Notes: generated by a model from the letters alone, not told the origin. DNA of 64,000 nt from Kibdelosporangium philippinense (GCF_021390435.2 NZ_JAJVCN010000001.1:930001-994000); one strand, 5' to 3'. Positions 8,817-17,817 are shown, counted from the stretch's first letter. A program made the numbers and translations.

Positions 8817-8925
8817 GTGACGTATCCGGTGCACGGCGAACGGGAAGCATCAACAGCGCTTGCCGAACGACTGCGAAGCGAGTACGCCGTGGTTCCACGC
8901 GACGGCGAACGAGTCCTGGTGTAGC
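8817..8925 (+). pseudogene. 3' remnant of a beta-CASP metallo-hydrolase gene
   Basis: A short frame ending at TAG 8923-8925 translates to TYPVHGEREASTALAERLRS, then EYAVVPRDGERVLV. This is the C-terminal signature (HGE-x-EA...PRxGE) of RNA-type metallo-beta-lactamase/beta-CASP proteins often found in dormancy regulons. Nothing of the metal-binding domain precedes it. It ends three bases before the start of the MgtC-like gene. Confidence 0.5.
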
Positions 8926-8928
8926 GCC

Positions 8929-10167
8929 ATGGACATCACGACTGCCTTGGCACATCTGGCCACAGCACTCGCGATCGGGCTGTTGTTCGGCCTCGAACGG
9001 GAGCATGACACGGCCGCGGACCGGATCCGGCCAGCGGGTTCGCGGACGTTTCCGTTGATCGCGTTGGCTGGTGGCGTCGCTGCCGCGTTATCACCGGTTG
9101 CGCTGGGAGTCGGGCTCGCCGCCGTGGCAGCACTCGTGGTGGCCTGGTATCTGCAAGGAGCACGTAGCGAGCATGCTGATATCGGTGCGACGACTGAGAT
9201 CGCGGCGATAGCGGCCTATCTGCTCGGTGCCCTGGCTTGGGTTCGCCCTGAACTCGCGGTGCCAGCGGGAGTGGTCGCCGCGGCATTGCTGGCGGCCAAG
9301 CGGCCGTTGCACAGGTTCGCCACCCGGTTGGTCACCGATCGCGATGTGACGGATGCGATGACGTTGTTCGTGGTCGCTTTCGTGGTGCTGCCGTTGCTTC
9401 CTGACCGTCCGCTTGGGCCTTACGGTGTGTTGAACCCGGCGAGGATTTGGGTGTTGGTCATCGCGATCACACTGATCGGGTGGGCTGGCTACCTTGGTAC
9501 CCGTTGGTTCGGCCAGCGGTGGGGGCTGATCGTGGCGGGCTTTGCTGGTGGTTTCGTCTCCGGGTCGGCGACGACTGCTGTGCTCGCACGGAAATCTGCC
9601 ACGGGTGGTGCGTCGCTGATGCCGGGATTGCTGGCCGTCAACATCGCGACACTCGTTCAGATGGTGGCGGTCACGGCCGTCGCGAGTCCCGCTGTCGCGC
9701 TTCGTTTCTTGCCTGCCGCCGCTGCCGGGATACTTGTGTTGCTAGCTGAAATAGGGTGGCTGGTGTGGCGTCAACGGCCCGAGAACGAGGACGGTGACAC
9801 TGATCCGCTGCTGACCCGGCCGATGTCGTTGAAGTCGGCACTGGTGCTCGCTGCAGTACTGGTGATCCTCTTGGTCACGACCAGAGCCGCGGCGGACTGG
9901 CTCGGCGGCGGGGGAGCACTGGCCGCTGCCGCGGCAGGTGGCCTCGCCGACGCGCATGCGTCCGCAGTCGCGGCCGCTTCACTTGTGCCCCAGGCCATCA
10001 CCGTTGGTACGGCAGTGCTCGCGTGTGCACTGGCCTTGGCCACGAACACAGTCGTGAAATTGAGCTTGGCTGGTGGACTCGGCGGTGGACGCTTTGCCCT
10101 GCGTCTGGCGGCGTGGTTGGCGGCGCCGGTGGTCGCGGTGGCGGTAGCCGTGTTCTTCCTGGTCTGA
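8929..10167 (+). CDS. MgtC/SapB-DUF4010 family membrane protein
   Basis: 412-residue integral membrane protein with about 11-12 hydrophobic segments. The N-terminal MgtC-like part reads LATALAIGLLFGLERE, PAGSRTFPLIALAGGVAAAL; the C-terminal DUF4010 part includes AGFAGGFVSGSATTAVLARK and the glycine-rich LGGGGALAAAAAGGLADAHA and VKLSLAGGLGGG. ATG 8929 is chosen because the family begins at MDITTALAHLATALAIG; the frame upstream to 8860 overlaps a gene remnant. Function in the family is unclear (Mg2+ homeostasis and persistence have been proposed for MgtC). Confidence 0.88.
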   Translation: MDITTALAHLATALAIGLLFGLEREHDTAADRIRPAGSRTFPLIALAGGVAAALSPVALGVGLAAVAALVVAWYLQGARSEHADIGATTEIAAIAAYLLGALAWVRPELAVPAGVVAAALLAAKRPLHRFATRLVTDRDVTDAMTLFVVAFVVLPLLPDRPLGPYGVLNPARIWVLVIAITLIGWAGYLGTRWFGQRWGLIVAGFAGGFVSGSATTAVLARKSATGGASLMPGLLAVNIATLVQMVAVTAVASPAVALRFLPAAAAGILVLLAEIGWLVWRQRPENEDGDTDPLLTRPMSLKSALVLAAVLVILLVTTRAAADWLGGGGALAAAAAGGLADAHASAVAAASLVPQAITVGTAVLACALALATNTVVKLSLAGGLGGGRFALRLAAWLAAPVVAVAVAVFFLV

Positions 10168-10219
10168 TCAACTTGATGCCGAGTCGCATTGTCGTGGTTT
10201 CCTCCGCTGTCTGAAGTGG

Positions 10220-11014
10220 TCACAGTGGTTTCACCACCAACACTGGGCACGGGGCCATGTGCAGGGCGGATGAGGTGATCACGGACAACGTCCCGGGGTT
10301 GCCGCCAGGACCGATCACGAGCAAGTCGCTCCGGTCGCAGGCCCTGGCGGCTTCATGTGGCTGGCTGCGGATGAGGCGCAGACTGGGAATCAGATCGGAT
10401 GCTGTCGCACGAACGAGGTCATATCCACGTTGAAGGACTTCGGCCGGGTCCGTCCGTACAGCTACGGTGTGCGTACCGGGCAACGGAGCCGCGTGGATGA
10501 GCCTGAGCTTGCTTCTGGTTCGGACGGCGAACTGGACCGCTCGGTGGATGACGAGCTCGTCGTGCTGACCGCCAAGGGCAGCAGTGATCCACCTGTGTTC
10601 GCCTTGTACCGCTCGGGTTTCGCCGCGGATGACTACGGTGTCGCAATGGGACTCGGTCACGACCGGCAGAACTGAGCGGCCAACGCCGAACGGGCCGCGT
10701 CGGCGGCCTCGGTAGCCGATGACCAGGGTGTCGTGGTCGATACTGGCATCGAGGAGTGACTTGACCGGCGAGTCCGGTGACACAGTGACTGTGCTGAACA
10801 GCCAGGGGTACGCGGCGAGGCGTCGGGTGATGGCTTGGTCGTCCGAGGACTCCGCGGCGAACACGTCGACCGATGCGTTCTGTGTGGCGGCCTGCCGGAG
10901 CGCCCAGTCCAACGCCGCGTCGCCCCACGGCGTTCCGTCTGTTCCGACCGCGATGCGTGGCCGACGGACGTGCGGCTGGCGGGGGATAAGGCTCGGCTCG
11001 GTTGTGCGGGTCAT
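10220..11014 (-). CDS. universal stress protein, divergent
   Basis: 264 residues with two USP-like domains. The first is clear (RIAVGTDGTPWGDAALDWAL), with a weakened nucleotide motif (GYRGRRRGPFGVGRSV). The second keeps SDLLVIGPGGNPGTLSVIT and PCPVLVVKPL. ATG 11014 follows GGAGGAACG; the frame extends to 11155 without family features. Likely a member of the same stress island. The nucleotide-binding glycines deviate from consensus, so ATP binding is uncertain. Confidence 0.8.
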   Translation of the reverse strand: MTRTTEPSLIPRQPHVRRPRIAVGTDGTPWGDAALDWALRQAATQNASVDVFAAESSDDQAITRRLAAYPWLFSTVTVSPDSPVKSLLDASIDHDTLVIGYRGRRRGPFGVGRSVLPVVTESHCDTVVIRGETRAVQGEHRWITAALGGQHDELVIHRAVQFAVRTRSKLRLIHAAPLPGTHTVAVRTDPAEVLQRGYDLVRATASDLIPSLRLIRSQPHEAARACDRSDLLVIGPGGNPGTLSVITSSALHMAPCPVLVVKPL

Positions 11015-11155
11015 CGTTCCTCCACTACGTCTGCACGCTCCACTCCACAGTCGTCGCGCTGTGAGGCCTGCGGATAGGGGCACCCGCCACGCGGAAAGAG
11101 GCCGAAAGACCTGAATTGGTCGGGGCGCCTGGCTGTATCGCGGCGCACGCAACAC

Positions 11156-11171
11156 GGGGACCGTTGGCGCC
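11156..11171. promoter_or_regulatory. candidate DosR-like box
   Basis: GGGGACCGTTGGCGCC resembles the GGGnC-N4-GnCC box. It lies between the divergent usp gene and the nitroreductase gene, ahead of a decayed usp fragment. Confidence 0.35.
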
Positions 11172-11209
11172 GAAGAGATCCGAGGAGGACATCATGAGCA
11201 AGCGGATAA

Positions 11210-11338
11210 GGACGTCCACATCGACCGGGTGCTGGTGGTGGGCAGTCACGGCTACAGCCGGTTGCACGAAGCCCTGTTGGGCTCCGGTGACCGAGGCGGC
11301 AGAGAACACACAACTGACCGTGGGCCCGCTGTACTGAC
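11210..11338 (+). pseudogene. C-terminal remnant of a universal stress protein gene
   Basis: One frame gives DVHIDRVLVVGSHGYSRLHE, then ALLGSGDRGG, the G-2X-G-9X-G end of a USP domain. It has no N-terminal part and the frame then degenerates. It lies just upstream of the intact nitroreductase gene. Confidence 0.55.
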
Positions 11339-11354
11339 ATTGGGGTGAGCAGTC

Positions 11355-12314
11355 ATGTCCTTCTGGGCGCCCGGCGAGGTCCGTCTGATGTTCCAGGCGG
11401 TGACGCAAGCCCCATCGGTGCACAACATTCAGCCGTGGGTGCTGGAGTTGCACGAACGCAGCGTGCAGGTGTTCGAGCGCTGGGATGACGCGATCCCGCG
11501 CCACGACCCGAAAGACCGGGACAGGCTGATCTCCTGCGGTGCCGCGGTGACCAACCTCGAACTGGCGGTGCGCCACCTCGGCTGGGAGACCACCACGACA
11601 CCGTTTCCCGACCACGGGCACCCAGACCTGGTCGCCAGTGTGACCGCAGTCCGGCCATACGTTCCGACCAGCTCGGAACGAGACCTGTACCGGGCCATTC
11701 CGTACCGGCGTAGCCACCGGTTCGGGTTCGATGGTGATCCCCTGTCGGAAGACGAGATCCGCGCCGTGAAGCATGCCCTTGTCGGCGAACGTGTCAGCTA
11801 TCACCGCGTCACCGGGCGCGAGGAAGCGGAGACGGTGGCCGCGCTGACCCAGCACGCTGTCCAAGTCCTCCGGCACGATCACCGTTATCTGCGCGAACTG
11901 CAGGCGTTGACGGTCGACCGGGGCAAGGTACGGCTGGGTATCCCGGCCGACCGGATCGGGCACGGTCTGTTCGGAGGCCTCGTGCACAGCGGCGACCCGG
12001 CACCCGACCATGAGACGCTGACGTCGTTGATCACCAAGGAATGCGTCTTCGTCGTGGAAACGATCGACGACACCAGGTGGGATCATGTGCTTGCCGGACA
12101 GGCGATTCAACGAGCCTGGCTGACCGCTACCCGACTCGGACTCGCCGCCTCGCTGATCACCCAGTCGCTACAAGTGCCCGAAGTCCGAGCCGGACTGGGC
12201 GAGAAGTTGCAGCTGCCTGGTTTCCCGCACGCGTTGATGCGGTTCGGCCGCGCGACTCGCGTGCCGAAGCCAAGCCCACGACGGACGTTCGTCGATGTCG
12301 TCAGGCAGTCGTGA
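11355..12314 (+). CDS. Acg-type nitroreductase-family protein
   Basis: 319 residues. Hallmarks of the Acg/Rv2032-like nitroreductase group: an N-terminal APSVHNIQPWVLEL motif, PYRRSHRFGF in the middle, and a C-terminal RAWLTATRLGLAASLITQSL, then FPHALMRFGRA. The M. tuberculosis homologue is a DosR regulon member that may store FMN rather than reduce a substrate. ATG 11355 is preceded by GGGGTGAGC. Context (usp genes, DosR-like boxes, hsp20) fits a dormancy role. Confidence 0.88.
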   Translation: MSFWAPGEVRLMFQAVTQAPSVHNIQPWVLELHERSVQVFERWDDAIPRHDPKDRDRLISCGAAVTNLELAVRHLGWETTTTPFPDHGHPDLVASVTAVRPYVPTSSERDLYRAIPYRRSHRFGFDGDPLSEDEIRAVKHALVGERVSYHRVTGREEAETVAALTQHAVQVLRHDHRYLRELQALTVDRGKVRLGIPADRIGHGLFGGLVHSGDPAPDHETLTSLITKECVFVVETIDDTRWDHVLAGQAIQRAWLTATRLGLAASLITQSLQVPEVRAGLGEKLQLPGFPHALMRFGRATRVPKPSPRRTFVDVVRQS

Positions 12315-12466
12315 TGAACAAGGCCGTTGTCGTAGGAGTCGATGGTTCGAGGTCTGCTGTACGCGCGGCGCGATGGAGCACGCCGATCGGATGGCGGCGG
12401 CGAGAAGCACCCAGGTGCCTACTCGCCCCGCCGGTTCCTTACTCCTTCTTGTCGATCTGGACCTGA
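12314..12466 (+). pseudogene. N-terminal remnant of a universal stress protein gene
   Basis: Starts ATG overlapping the stop of the nitroreductase gene (ATGA) and reads MNKAVVVGVDGSRSAVRAAR, the exact start of a USP domain. The frame then loses all similarity and stops within about 50 codons, overlapping the 3' end of the convergent hsp20 gene. A 3' deletion is the simplest explanation. Confidence 0.6.
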
Positions 12467-12855
12467 ATCCCCTTGCTCTCCGAGGATTCGTTGAGCGGCA
12501 CCGTTACCTCGAGGATGCCTGTGTCATACCGTGCGGTGACTTTCTCGACAACGGCCGCCTTCGGCAGGTGCACCCTCCGGGCGAACGATCCGTACGAGAA
12601 CTCGCTGTGCGTGTCGTCGTGCTTCTCGACGGTCCGCTCAGCCTTGATCAACAGTTCGCTGCCCTCGACGGTGATCGCGATGTCCTTCTCGGGGTCCATT
12701 CCCGGCAGTTCCGCACGCACCACGTAGTTGCCGTCGTCCCGGTAGTCCTCGATCCGGACCGTGCGGCGTCCGCTGAACGGCACGAACGGCAACCCGCTCT
12801 CCAGGAACCGGACCATGTCAGGGAAGAAGCTTCCACGTGGAATCATGCTCGTCAT
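12439..12855 (-). CDS. Hsp20/alpha-crystallin small heat-shock protein
   Basis: 138 residues. The alpha-crystallin domain runs from about IEDYRDDGNYVVRAELPGMD through FSYGSFARRVHLPKAAVV to GILEVTVPLNES. An ATP-independent chaperone in the cytoplasm. ATG follows AAAGGAGGAAAAG, a strong ribosome site. A DosR-like box lies 56 bp upstream, as for the hspX (acr) gene of mycobacterial dormancy regulons. Confidence 0.92.
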   Translation of the reverse strand: MTSMIPRGSFFPDMVRFLESGLPFVPFSGRRTVRIEDYRDDGNYVVRAELPGMDPEKDIAITVEGSELLIKAERTVEKHDDTHSEFSYGSFARRVHLPKAAVVEKVTARYDTGILEVTVPLNESSESKGIQVQIDKKE

Positions 12856-12910
12856 CTTTTCCTCCTTTCATCGTCACCCTCAACGCAACTCCTGTGCGCA
12901 GCGCGGGTAC

Positions 12911-12927
12911 AGGGCCACAAGACCCAC
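12911..12927. promoter_or_regulatory. candidate DosR-like box before hsp20
   Basis: On the minus strand GTGGGTCTTGTGGCCCT matches GGGnC-N4-GnCCC, 56 bp upstream of the hsp20 start. Confidence 0.45.
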
Positions 12928-13142
12928 TTTCGCCAGGCCGTTAAGATCCTGTCCATAAGCGACAGACGGGAGTCGCCGGTGTCCTCAACTGCGCTGAAGT
13001 TCTTGGAACCCAACGTGTTTGACGTCCAGGTTCTCTCAGGAAACTCGCCTTCACCAAACGGATGGCGTCGTCATCGAGAGGTGGCGCAAGAAGGTCAGTG
13101 ACGACATTGTGCCGAAGTACACGGTGGAGGATTCCAGTCCGT

Positions 13143-15230
13143 TTAGTTTCGCCGTAGTTCGAGTGCGCAGGCGATGGCGTCGTCGGTGGTGAGGCGGGTT
13201 CCTTCGCGGAATGCGACAGTGAAGGTGTCGTCTCCGAGTGACTGGCGGGATTGTTGCTCGCATTGGTCGTGCGACGGCGCCAGATACCTGAGCACGGTCA
13301 GTCGCACGCCGGTCGATCGCCACAGGTTGTCGGCTGCGCCGAGCAATCGTGCGGCACGTCTGTACCGGCCCTCGGCGGCCGCGATCCAGCCCAGTATCTC
13401 GATACTGTGCGCCAGGCCCCACCGGTTGGTGAACGGTTGGTTGATGCGCAGGCCATCGCGAATCAATCTGTCTGCCGCCTGCCAGTCGCCGGCCAACCAG
13501 CGGCCGATACCGAGCGCCCACAGTGCCCAGGACCTGGACAGGTGGGCGCGGGGATCCGACAGGGCCAGACACGCCTGGCCGTAGGCGACGGCCCGTTCGG
13601 GTTGGGCAAAAATCACGGCCAGCTGGAACAGGGTGAGCCAGAGGCCGCCATGATCCCCAGCCGCTTGAAGACAGGTGATCGTGTCCTTGTGGAGCTGGAT
13701 TCCGCTGGGGACGTCGTTCTGGAAGAACGTGGCCACGCCAGTGACTCGGGCGGCATGGGCGAGGGCCGATTCGTCGCCGAGCCGCTGTGCCAAGCCGCGG
13801 CATTCCTCGACCATCGACAGTCCCGCGGCGATGTCAGCCTGGAAAATGGCGAGTTCGCCATTGACCCACAGGGCTTTGGCGCGTGCCGGACTCGGTTCCG
13901 GATTCGCCGCCAGTGCCCGATCGAGCCAGTAGCGGCCTTCGGTATGGGAGCAGGAGAGGAACCAGTAGAGCCACGACACGGCCGCGATCTCGAGGCCGCG
14001 CCGCTCCTCGCCGGGTTCAGTCAGGCAGAACTCCAGCGCGGCGCGCAGGTTGGCGTGGTCGCGCCGAAGCTGGCCGAACCGCTCCACCTCGTTCGGGCCC
14101 AGCCAGTCCCGCTCGGCCCGCTCGGTCAGGCGCTGGTAGTGGTCGCGGTGCTGGGTCCGTACGGTCGTTCGGTGACCGGACGAGGCCAGTCGTTCCTGGC
14201 CGTACTGGCGGATGGGTTCCAGCATCCGCCAGCGCACTGTGGCTCCATCCCGGTTCGTCCGTGTCAGGATGGACTTGTCGACCAGTCCGTCGACGAGGTC
14301 GAGAACGCCATCGCTGGCGATGCCTTCGCCCGCGCAGACGGCGTGGGCCGCGTCCAGGTCGAATTCGCCGATGAATTCGGATGCCCGTGCCCACATGTCC
14401 TGTTCCTCGACCGAGCACAGGTCGAAGCTCCAGTCGATCGTCGCATGCAGTGTTTGCAGGCGGGGGATCGAGGTTCGGCTTCCTTCGGCGAGGAACTCGA
14501 AGTAGTCGTCCAGTCTGCGCAGAATCTGGTGGACCGGCAGCGCCCGCACCCGGACCGCGGCCAGTTCGATGGCCAGCGGGATGCCGTCCAGCCGATGGCA
14601 GATCCCTGCGACGGTGTCGCGGTTCGCCGCGTCCACCCGGAAACCCGGCAGCGCGGCGGCGGCACGCTCCCCGAACAGGCACACCGCCGCATAGCGCTTC
14701 CGTGGGCTGCTTGCGCGGTCCGGGTCTGGAATGGGAAGCGGGCGCACCTCCAGGAGGTGTTCGCCGGTCGTGCGCAGCGCATGCCGGCTGGTGGCCAGGA
14801 TCCGCAGTCCCGGCGCCGCGCGCAGCAGCCTGTCCGCCAGCGTCACGCAGGTGTCCACCAGATGCTCGCAGTTGTCCAGCACCAGCAGCAGCCGTTTGTC
14901 GGCAAGGTAGTCCGAGACGGTGTCCAGCAACGGCCGAACCGACCGATCCTGAATCCCCAGAACATCAGCGACCGCCTGGGTCAGCAGCTTGTCATCGGTC
15001 AGCGCCGCCAACTCGACCAACCACACACCGTCCGGAAACCCCTTATGAACCTCCGCGGCCACACGCAACGCCAGCCGAGTCTTACCGATCCCGCCAACCC
15101 CGGTCAGAGTCACCAGTCGAGCACTGGACAACAGGCGCTTGGTTACAGTGATCTCTCGCCGCCGACCGAGGAAACTGGTGATCTCGGCCGGGAGATTGCC
15201 TTTCAGCCCACGCGACTTGATACGGGTCAT
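13143..15230 (-). CDS. NB-ARC ATPase regulator lacking a LuxR DNA-binding domain
   Basis: 695 residues. N-terminal NB-ARC/AAA core: [20 protein letters not shown] (Walker A), [15 protein letters not shown] (Walker B), [15 protein letters not shown], then [17 protein letters not shown], followed by TPR-like helical repeats. It closely parallels the 59464-61809 protein but stops (CALELRRN) just where that protein continues into a LuxR helix-turn-helix, so it lacks an obvious DNA-binding domain. ATG 15230 (MTRIKSRGLKGNLPAEI) is the natural start. Either a truncated regulator or one acting through a partner. Confidence 0.85.
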   Translation of the reverse strand: MTRIKSRGLKGNLPAEITSFLGRRREITVTKRLLSSARLVTLTGVGGIGKTRLALRVAAEVHKGFPDGVWLVELAALTDDKLLTQAVADVLGIQDRSVRPLLDTVSDYLADKRLLLVLDNCEHLVDTCVTLADRLLRAAPGLRILATSRHALRTTGEHLLEVRPLPIPDPDRASSPRKRYAAVCLFGERAAAALPGFRVDAANRDTVAGICHRLDGIPLAIELAAVRVRALPVHQILRRLDDYFEFLAEGSRTSIPRLQTLHATIDWSFDLCSVEEQDMWARASEFIGEFDLDAAHAVCAGEGIASDGVLDLVDGLVDKSILTRTNRDGATVRWRMLEPIRQYGQERLASSGHRTTVRTQHRDHYQRLTERAERDWLGPNEVERFGQLRRDHANLRAALEFCLTEPGEERRGLEIAAVSWLYWFLSCSHTEGRYWLDRALAANPEPSPARAKALWVNGELAIFQADIAAGLSMVEECRGLAQRLGDESALAHAARVTGVATFFQNDVPSGIQLHKDTITCLQAAGDHGGLWLTLFQLAVIFAQPERAVAYGQACLALSDPRAHLSRSWALWALGIGRWLAGDWQAADRLIRDGLRINQPFTNRWGLAHSIEILGWIAAAEGRYRRAARLLGAADNLWRSTGVRLTVLRYLAPSHDQCEQQSRQSLGDDTFTVAFREGTRLTTDDAIACALELRRN

Positions 15231-15548
15231 GTCATGGCCTCGTGGTCGCCGACGGGTAAACGGCCACGAGGAGCGAGACACATTCGGCCCGAACGCCTCC
15301 CCACCAGTCGAACCGCCCACACCATAGTGTCCCTTGTGGACAGTCTGCGGACGATGACAGCCGAAACCGACCACGGTGCCGGGTACGCAGACACGACACT
15401 AAGGATGCTGTGCCCCCACCTCACCCGTCACTAGCTGTCGTCGGCGGAGTCTCGCCACTGGCTACCAGTGGCCATCGCGCACCGTTGTGGATGCTGTCTG
15501 TGCAAGGGGTTGGCGCCCTACCTGAAGGGATAGGGAGCCGGGCTTGAA
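15231..15548. other. intergenic region, no feature recognised
   Basis: Between two minus-strand genes. I see no gene, repeat or clear hairpin terminator here. Confidence 0.4.
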
Positions 15549-16154
15549 TCAGGTCAGCCAGTGGTTGCCGCGGACGAAGCCGAGATCGGCCCACTTGCGG
15601 CCGAAACCCCACGTGTTGCCCGCGTAAGTCACCGCGGCGACGATCAGCACGATGGCGTAGATGATGTGGTAGTCGATGATCGGGTTGGTGGACATACTGG
15701 GTTGACCAGCTTCGGTGAAGCGGTCGGGCGGCCACTCGGCGACCCACATCATCAGCATCATGACGGTGCCCGCGATCGCGGAGATCCGCAGACCGATGCC
15801 GAGTGTGACGGCGACGCCGATGCCGAACAGGCCGAGCATCAACAGCCAGTCAGCCAGCCAGCCACCTGCCCAGCCGCGCAAGGTATCGGCAAACGGCCCG
15901 ACGTCGACGCGGCTGAGGAATCCCTTGGTGGGCGAGCCGCCGTTGATCCACGCGTTCGCGGAACCGGTGGTGTAGCCGAAGCCGAACATCTTGTCCAGAA
16001 ACGCCCACAGGAACAGTAGTCCGGTGCCGATTCGCAGCACAGCCGTCCATTTGCTCGCGGTCGTGGTCATCACGGCACCGTGTGCCGGTGCGCTGGCCGC
16101 GGCCTGGTGCGGGGTGACTTCAAAGGCCTTGTTCGGGATGTCGTGAACGGACAT
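15549..16154 (-). CDS. DoxX-like membrane protein
   Basis: 201 residues with about four membrane segments: VLRIGTGLLFLWAFLDKMFG, WLLMLGLFGIGVAVTLGIGL, AIAGTVMMLMMWVAEWPP and IIYAIVLIVAAVTYAG, ending GNTWGFGRKWADL. DoxX-type proteins interact with redox systems in membranes; this subtype, with the WPP and NPIIDYHIIYA motifs, is common in actinobacteria. ATG 16154 follows AAGGAGG. A DosR-like site is about 60 bp upstream. Exact function unknown. Confidence 0.82.
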   Translation of the reverse strand: MSVHDIPNKAFEVTPHQAAASAPAHGAVMTTTASKWTAVLRIGTGLLFLWAFLDKMFGFGYTTGSANAWINGGSPTKGFLSRVDVGPFADTLRGWAGGWLADWLLMLGLFGIGVAVTLGIGLRISAIAGTVMMLMMWVAEWPPDRFTEAGQPSMSTNPIIDYHIIYAIVLIVAAVTYAGNTWGFGRKWADLGFVRGNHWLT

Positions 16155-16214
16155 CGAAACCTCCTTCTCGCTGGATCTGGCTCAATCCTGTTGGCTGGGC
16201 GCGGTTCTCCGCTT

Positions 16215-16229
16215 GGGGCGAAAGACCCT
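16215..16229. promoter_or_regulatory. candidate DosR-like box before doxX
   Basis: GGGGCGAAAGACCCT fits GGGnC-N4-GnCCC, about 60 bp before the DoxX-like start on the minus strand. Confidence 0.4.
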
Positions 16230-16239
16230 GCGCGATACG

Positions 16240-16423
16240 GGCCTTGGGCAGCAGGTCGAGAAGCAACACGTTGCCGAGTACGACAGCGTCGTAGTGTTCG
16301 TTATCTTCAGGCATCCTGAGCGGGAAGTACGCTGACTTCACAGCGCGCCGACTCGATCTGATCGCCGATGACTTCGGCGATCTCGCGGGTGAAGGACCGG
16401 ACAGGGCCGAACGGCACTGCCAT
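16240..16423 (-). pseudogene. frameshifted flavodoxin-domain remnant
   Basis: From ATG 16423 one frame reads SFTREIAEVIGDQIESARCE, then VSVLPAQD before a stop. Another frame continues EDNEHYDAVVLGNVLLLDLL. Together these follow the flavodoxin pattern (TREIAE...GHEVxVxPA...YDAVVLGS) with one frameshift and no C-terminal half. Another decayed member of the stress island. Confidence 0.5.
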
Positions 16424-16437
16424 TCCCGGGAATAGCC

Positions 16438-16795
16438 CCAATGCCACTGACTTAAATTAGATTGAGAGAGTTCTCGCACTTCAGAGGTGGTCTGCAGGCG
16501 TGCGGCGCGAGGTTGATCTCCAGAGGTGCGCAACGCGGGTGGCCCGGCCTGCAAGCAAGGTGTGGCCGCGTCACTGACGCACACCGGACTGTCCACAGTG
16601 GCCTTAATTGAGGCCCGCGACGGTTCGTGAGGGGAACTTCTGGTGCGTTGGATGCCGTGAAGGTGACCTTCACGGCACCAACTCGGGTAACAGGAGTGGT
16701 GTGTGGGGCAAGTGGGACTTACGTGACGGTTAATCGTCCATTGTGGACATTAAACGTCACCGGCAGTCGACCCTGCGCTGCTCGGGCAGGTCCCA
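16438..16795 (+). mobile_element. IS4-type MITE copy, one end decayed
   Basis: Begins CAATGCCACTGACTTAA and then follows, in opposite orientation, the sequence of the complete element at 57543-57916, including GCCGTGAAGGTGACCTTCAC and TCCATTGTGGACATTAAACG. The far end lacks a recognisable terminal repeat. It is non-coding; the perfect palindrome in its middle could terminate transcription. Confidence 0.7.
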
Positions 16796-17052
16796 ACCGG
16801 CCAGAACACGTCCAACACTCGGCTACCAGGAGAGAACCGGGCAGGCGGGCATCGTCGATGCCCGGATCGCCGCGGCGGATCACCGTGTGCCGCAGGTGGT
16901 CGCGCCATTTACCACCCACGCCGCACGGATGGCTACGGCGAACTCCGAATACTGGATGACCAGTCGTGGCGCGAACATCATGCCTCCTTTCGTCGCGCCC
17001 ACGGTGAGGCGTGCGCCGTGCCGGCATCAGGGCCAGGTGCTCCACCGATCTC

Positions 17053-17066
17053 GGGACTTTCGCCCT
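17053..17066. promoter_or_regulatory. candidate DosR-like box before the adh remnant
   Basis: GGGACTTTCGCCCT is the best DosR-like match in the window, placed about 80 bp before the decayed alcohol dehydrogenase gene. A second possible half-site is near 17074-17090. Confidence 0.45.
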
Positions 17067-17137
17067 TGTCCGCCAGGGCAGGCGGCCCTAACCGGTGCGT
17101 GCCTGCTGGTGGGAACCTCGGGAGGTAAGTAGCGAGG

Positions 17138-17445
17138 AGGAAATCTGAAGGCGTTGGTCCACCACGGCCCTGGCCGCCGAACCTGGGAAGACGTCCCGAA
17201 GCCGGAGTCGCGCGACCCCACCGACGCGATCATCAAGGTGGACGCCGTGCCGATCTGCGGCACGGACTTGCACATCCTCGAGGGTGACGTGCCGGAAGGT
17301 CGAGCCGGGCAGGGTCCTTGGCCATGAGGCCGTCGGTGCTGGGCCGATCGGGTTGACGGCGATCCAGACCGCGCGGTTCTACAGCCCGAGCCATATCCTG
17401 GCGGTCGACTTCGCCGCTTCCCGGCTGGACGCGGTACTAGTACTC
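17138..17445 (+). pseudogene. decayed zinc-dependent alcohol dehydrogenase gene
   Basis: Reads LKALVHHGPGRRTWEDVPKP, then AVPICGTDLHILEGDVPEGR (the zinc-binding Cys motif). It shifts frame to RVLGHEAVGAG, then jumps to GPIGLTAIQTARFYSPSHIL, then AVDFAASRLDAV. A frameshift and a large internal deletion remove most of the catalytic domain. Homologues are abundant in dormancy regulons; this copy cannot be functional. Confidence 0.7.
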
Positions 17446-17817
17446 GAACTTGATCTTTGATGGTTGGCAGAAGATAGTCCATCCGCAATGGACTGTCCTT
17501 ACAGGACCAGATGGTCACCGGCGACGGCGCTGCGGAGGAGGCGCCAGGTCTCTGGGATGTTCCTGTTCATGGCCGGGGAGCACTGTCTGGTATCCGCTGC
17601 CTGATGGCCTGCTCGGCCGGTGTCATGGAAACCGGGTCTACGTCGATTCGAGGAAGCCGCAGCGCCCCGGATTGCCGGGGGGTGGGTCGGAGCGCTGCGG
17701 CCTGCCCGCGCTGGATGGACGCGCGGGCACGCGGTGGACTCGAGTGCGAGCCGGTCAGGGCATCCGGCTGGTCCGACCGCGAGTTCGTGGGCGCTGGTCA
17801 GAAGTCGCGCATGTCGT
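17446..17817. other. intergenic region, no feature recognised
   Basis: No frame here resembles a known family on either strand. It may hold further decayed sequence between the adh remnant and the prim-pol-like gene. Confidence 0.35.

Noticed and set aside
10213..10230. GTGGTCAC at the 3' end of the universal stress protein gene, like the MITE terminus
   Set aside because: The stop there is TGA, no TA flank or inverted partner is present, and the 52-bp gap to the next gene is too short for the element.
13251..15434. Long plus-strand ORF of 727 codons
   Set aside because: It is antisense to the NB-ARC regulator, composed of Arg/Pro/Gly-rich high-GC shadow sequence without family motifs.
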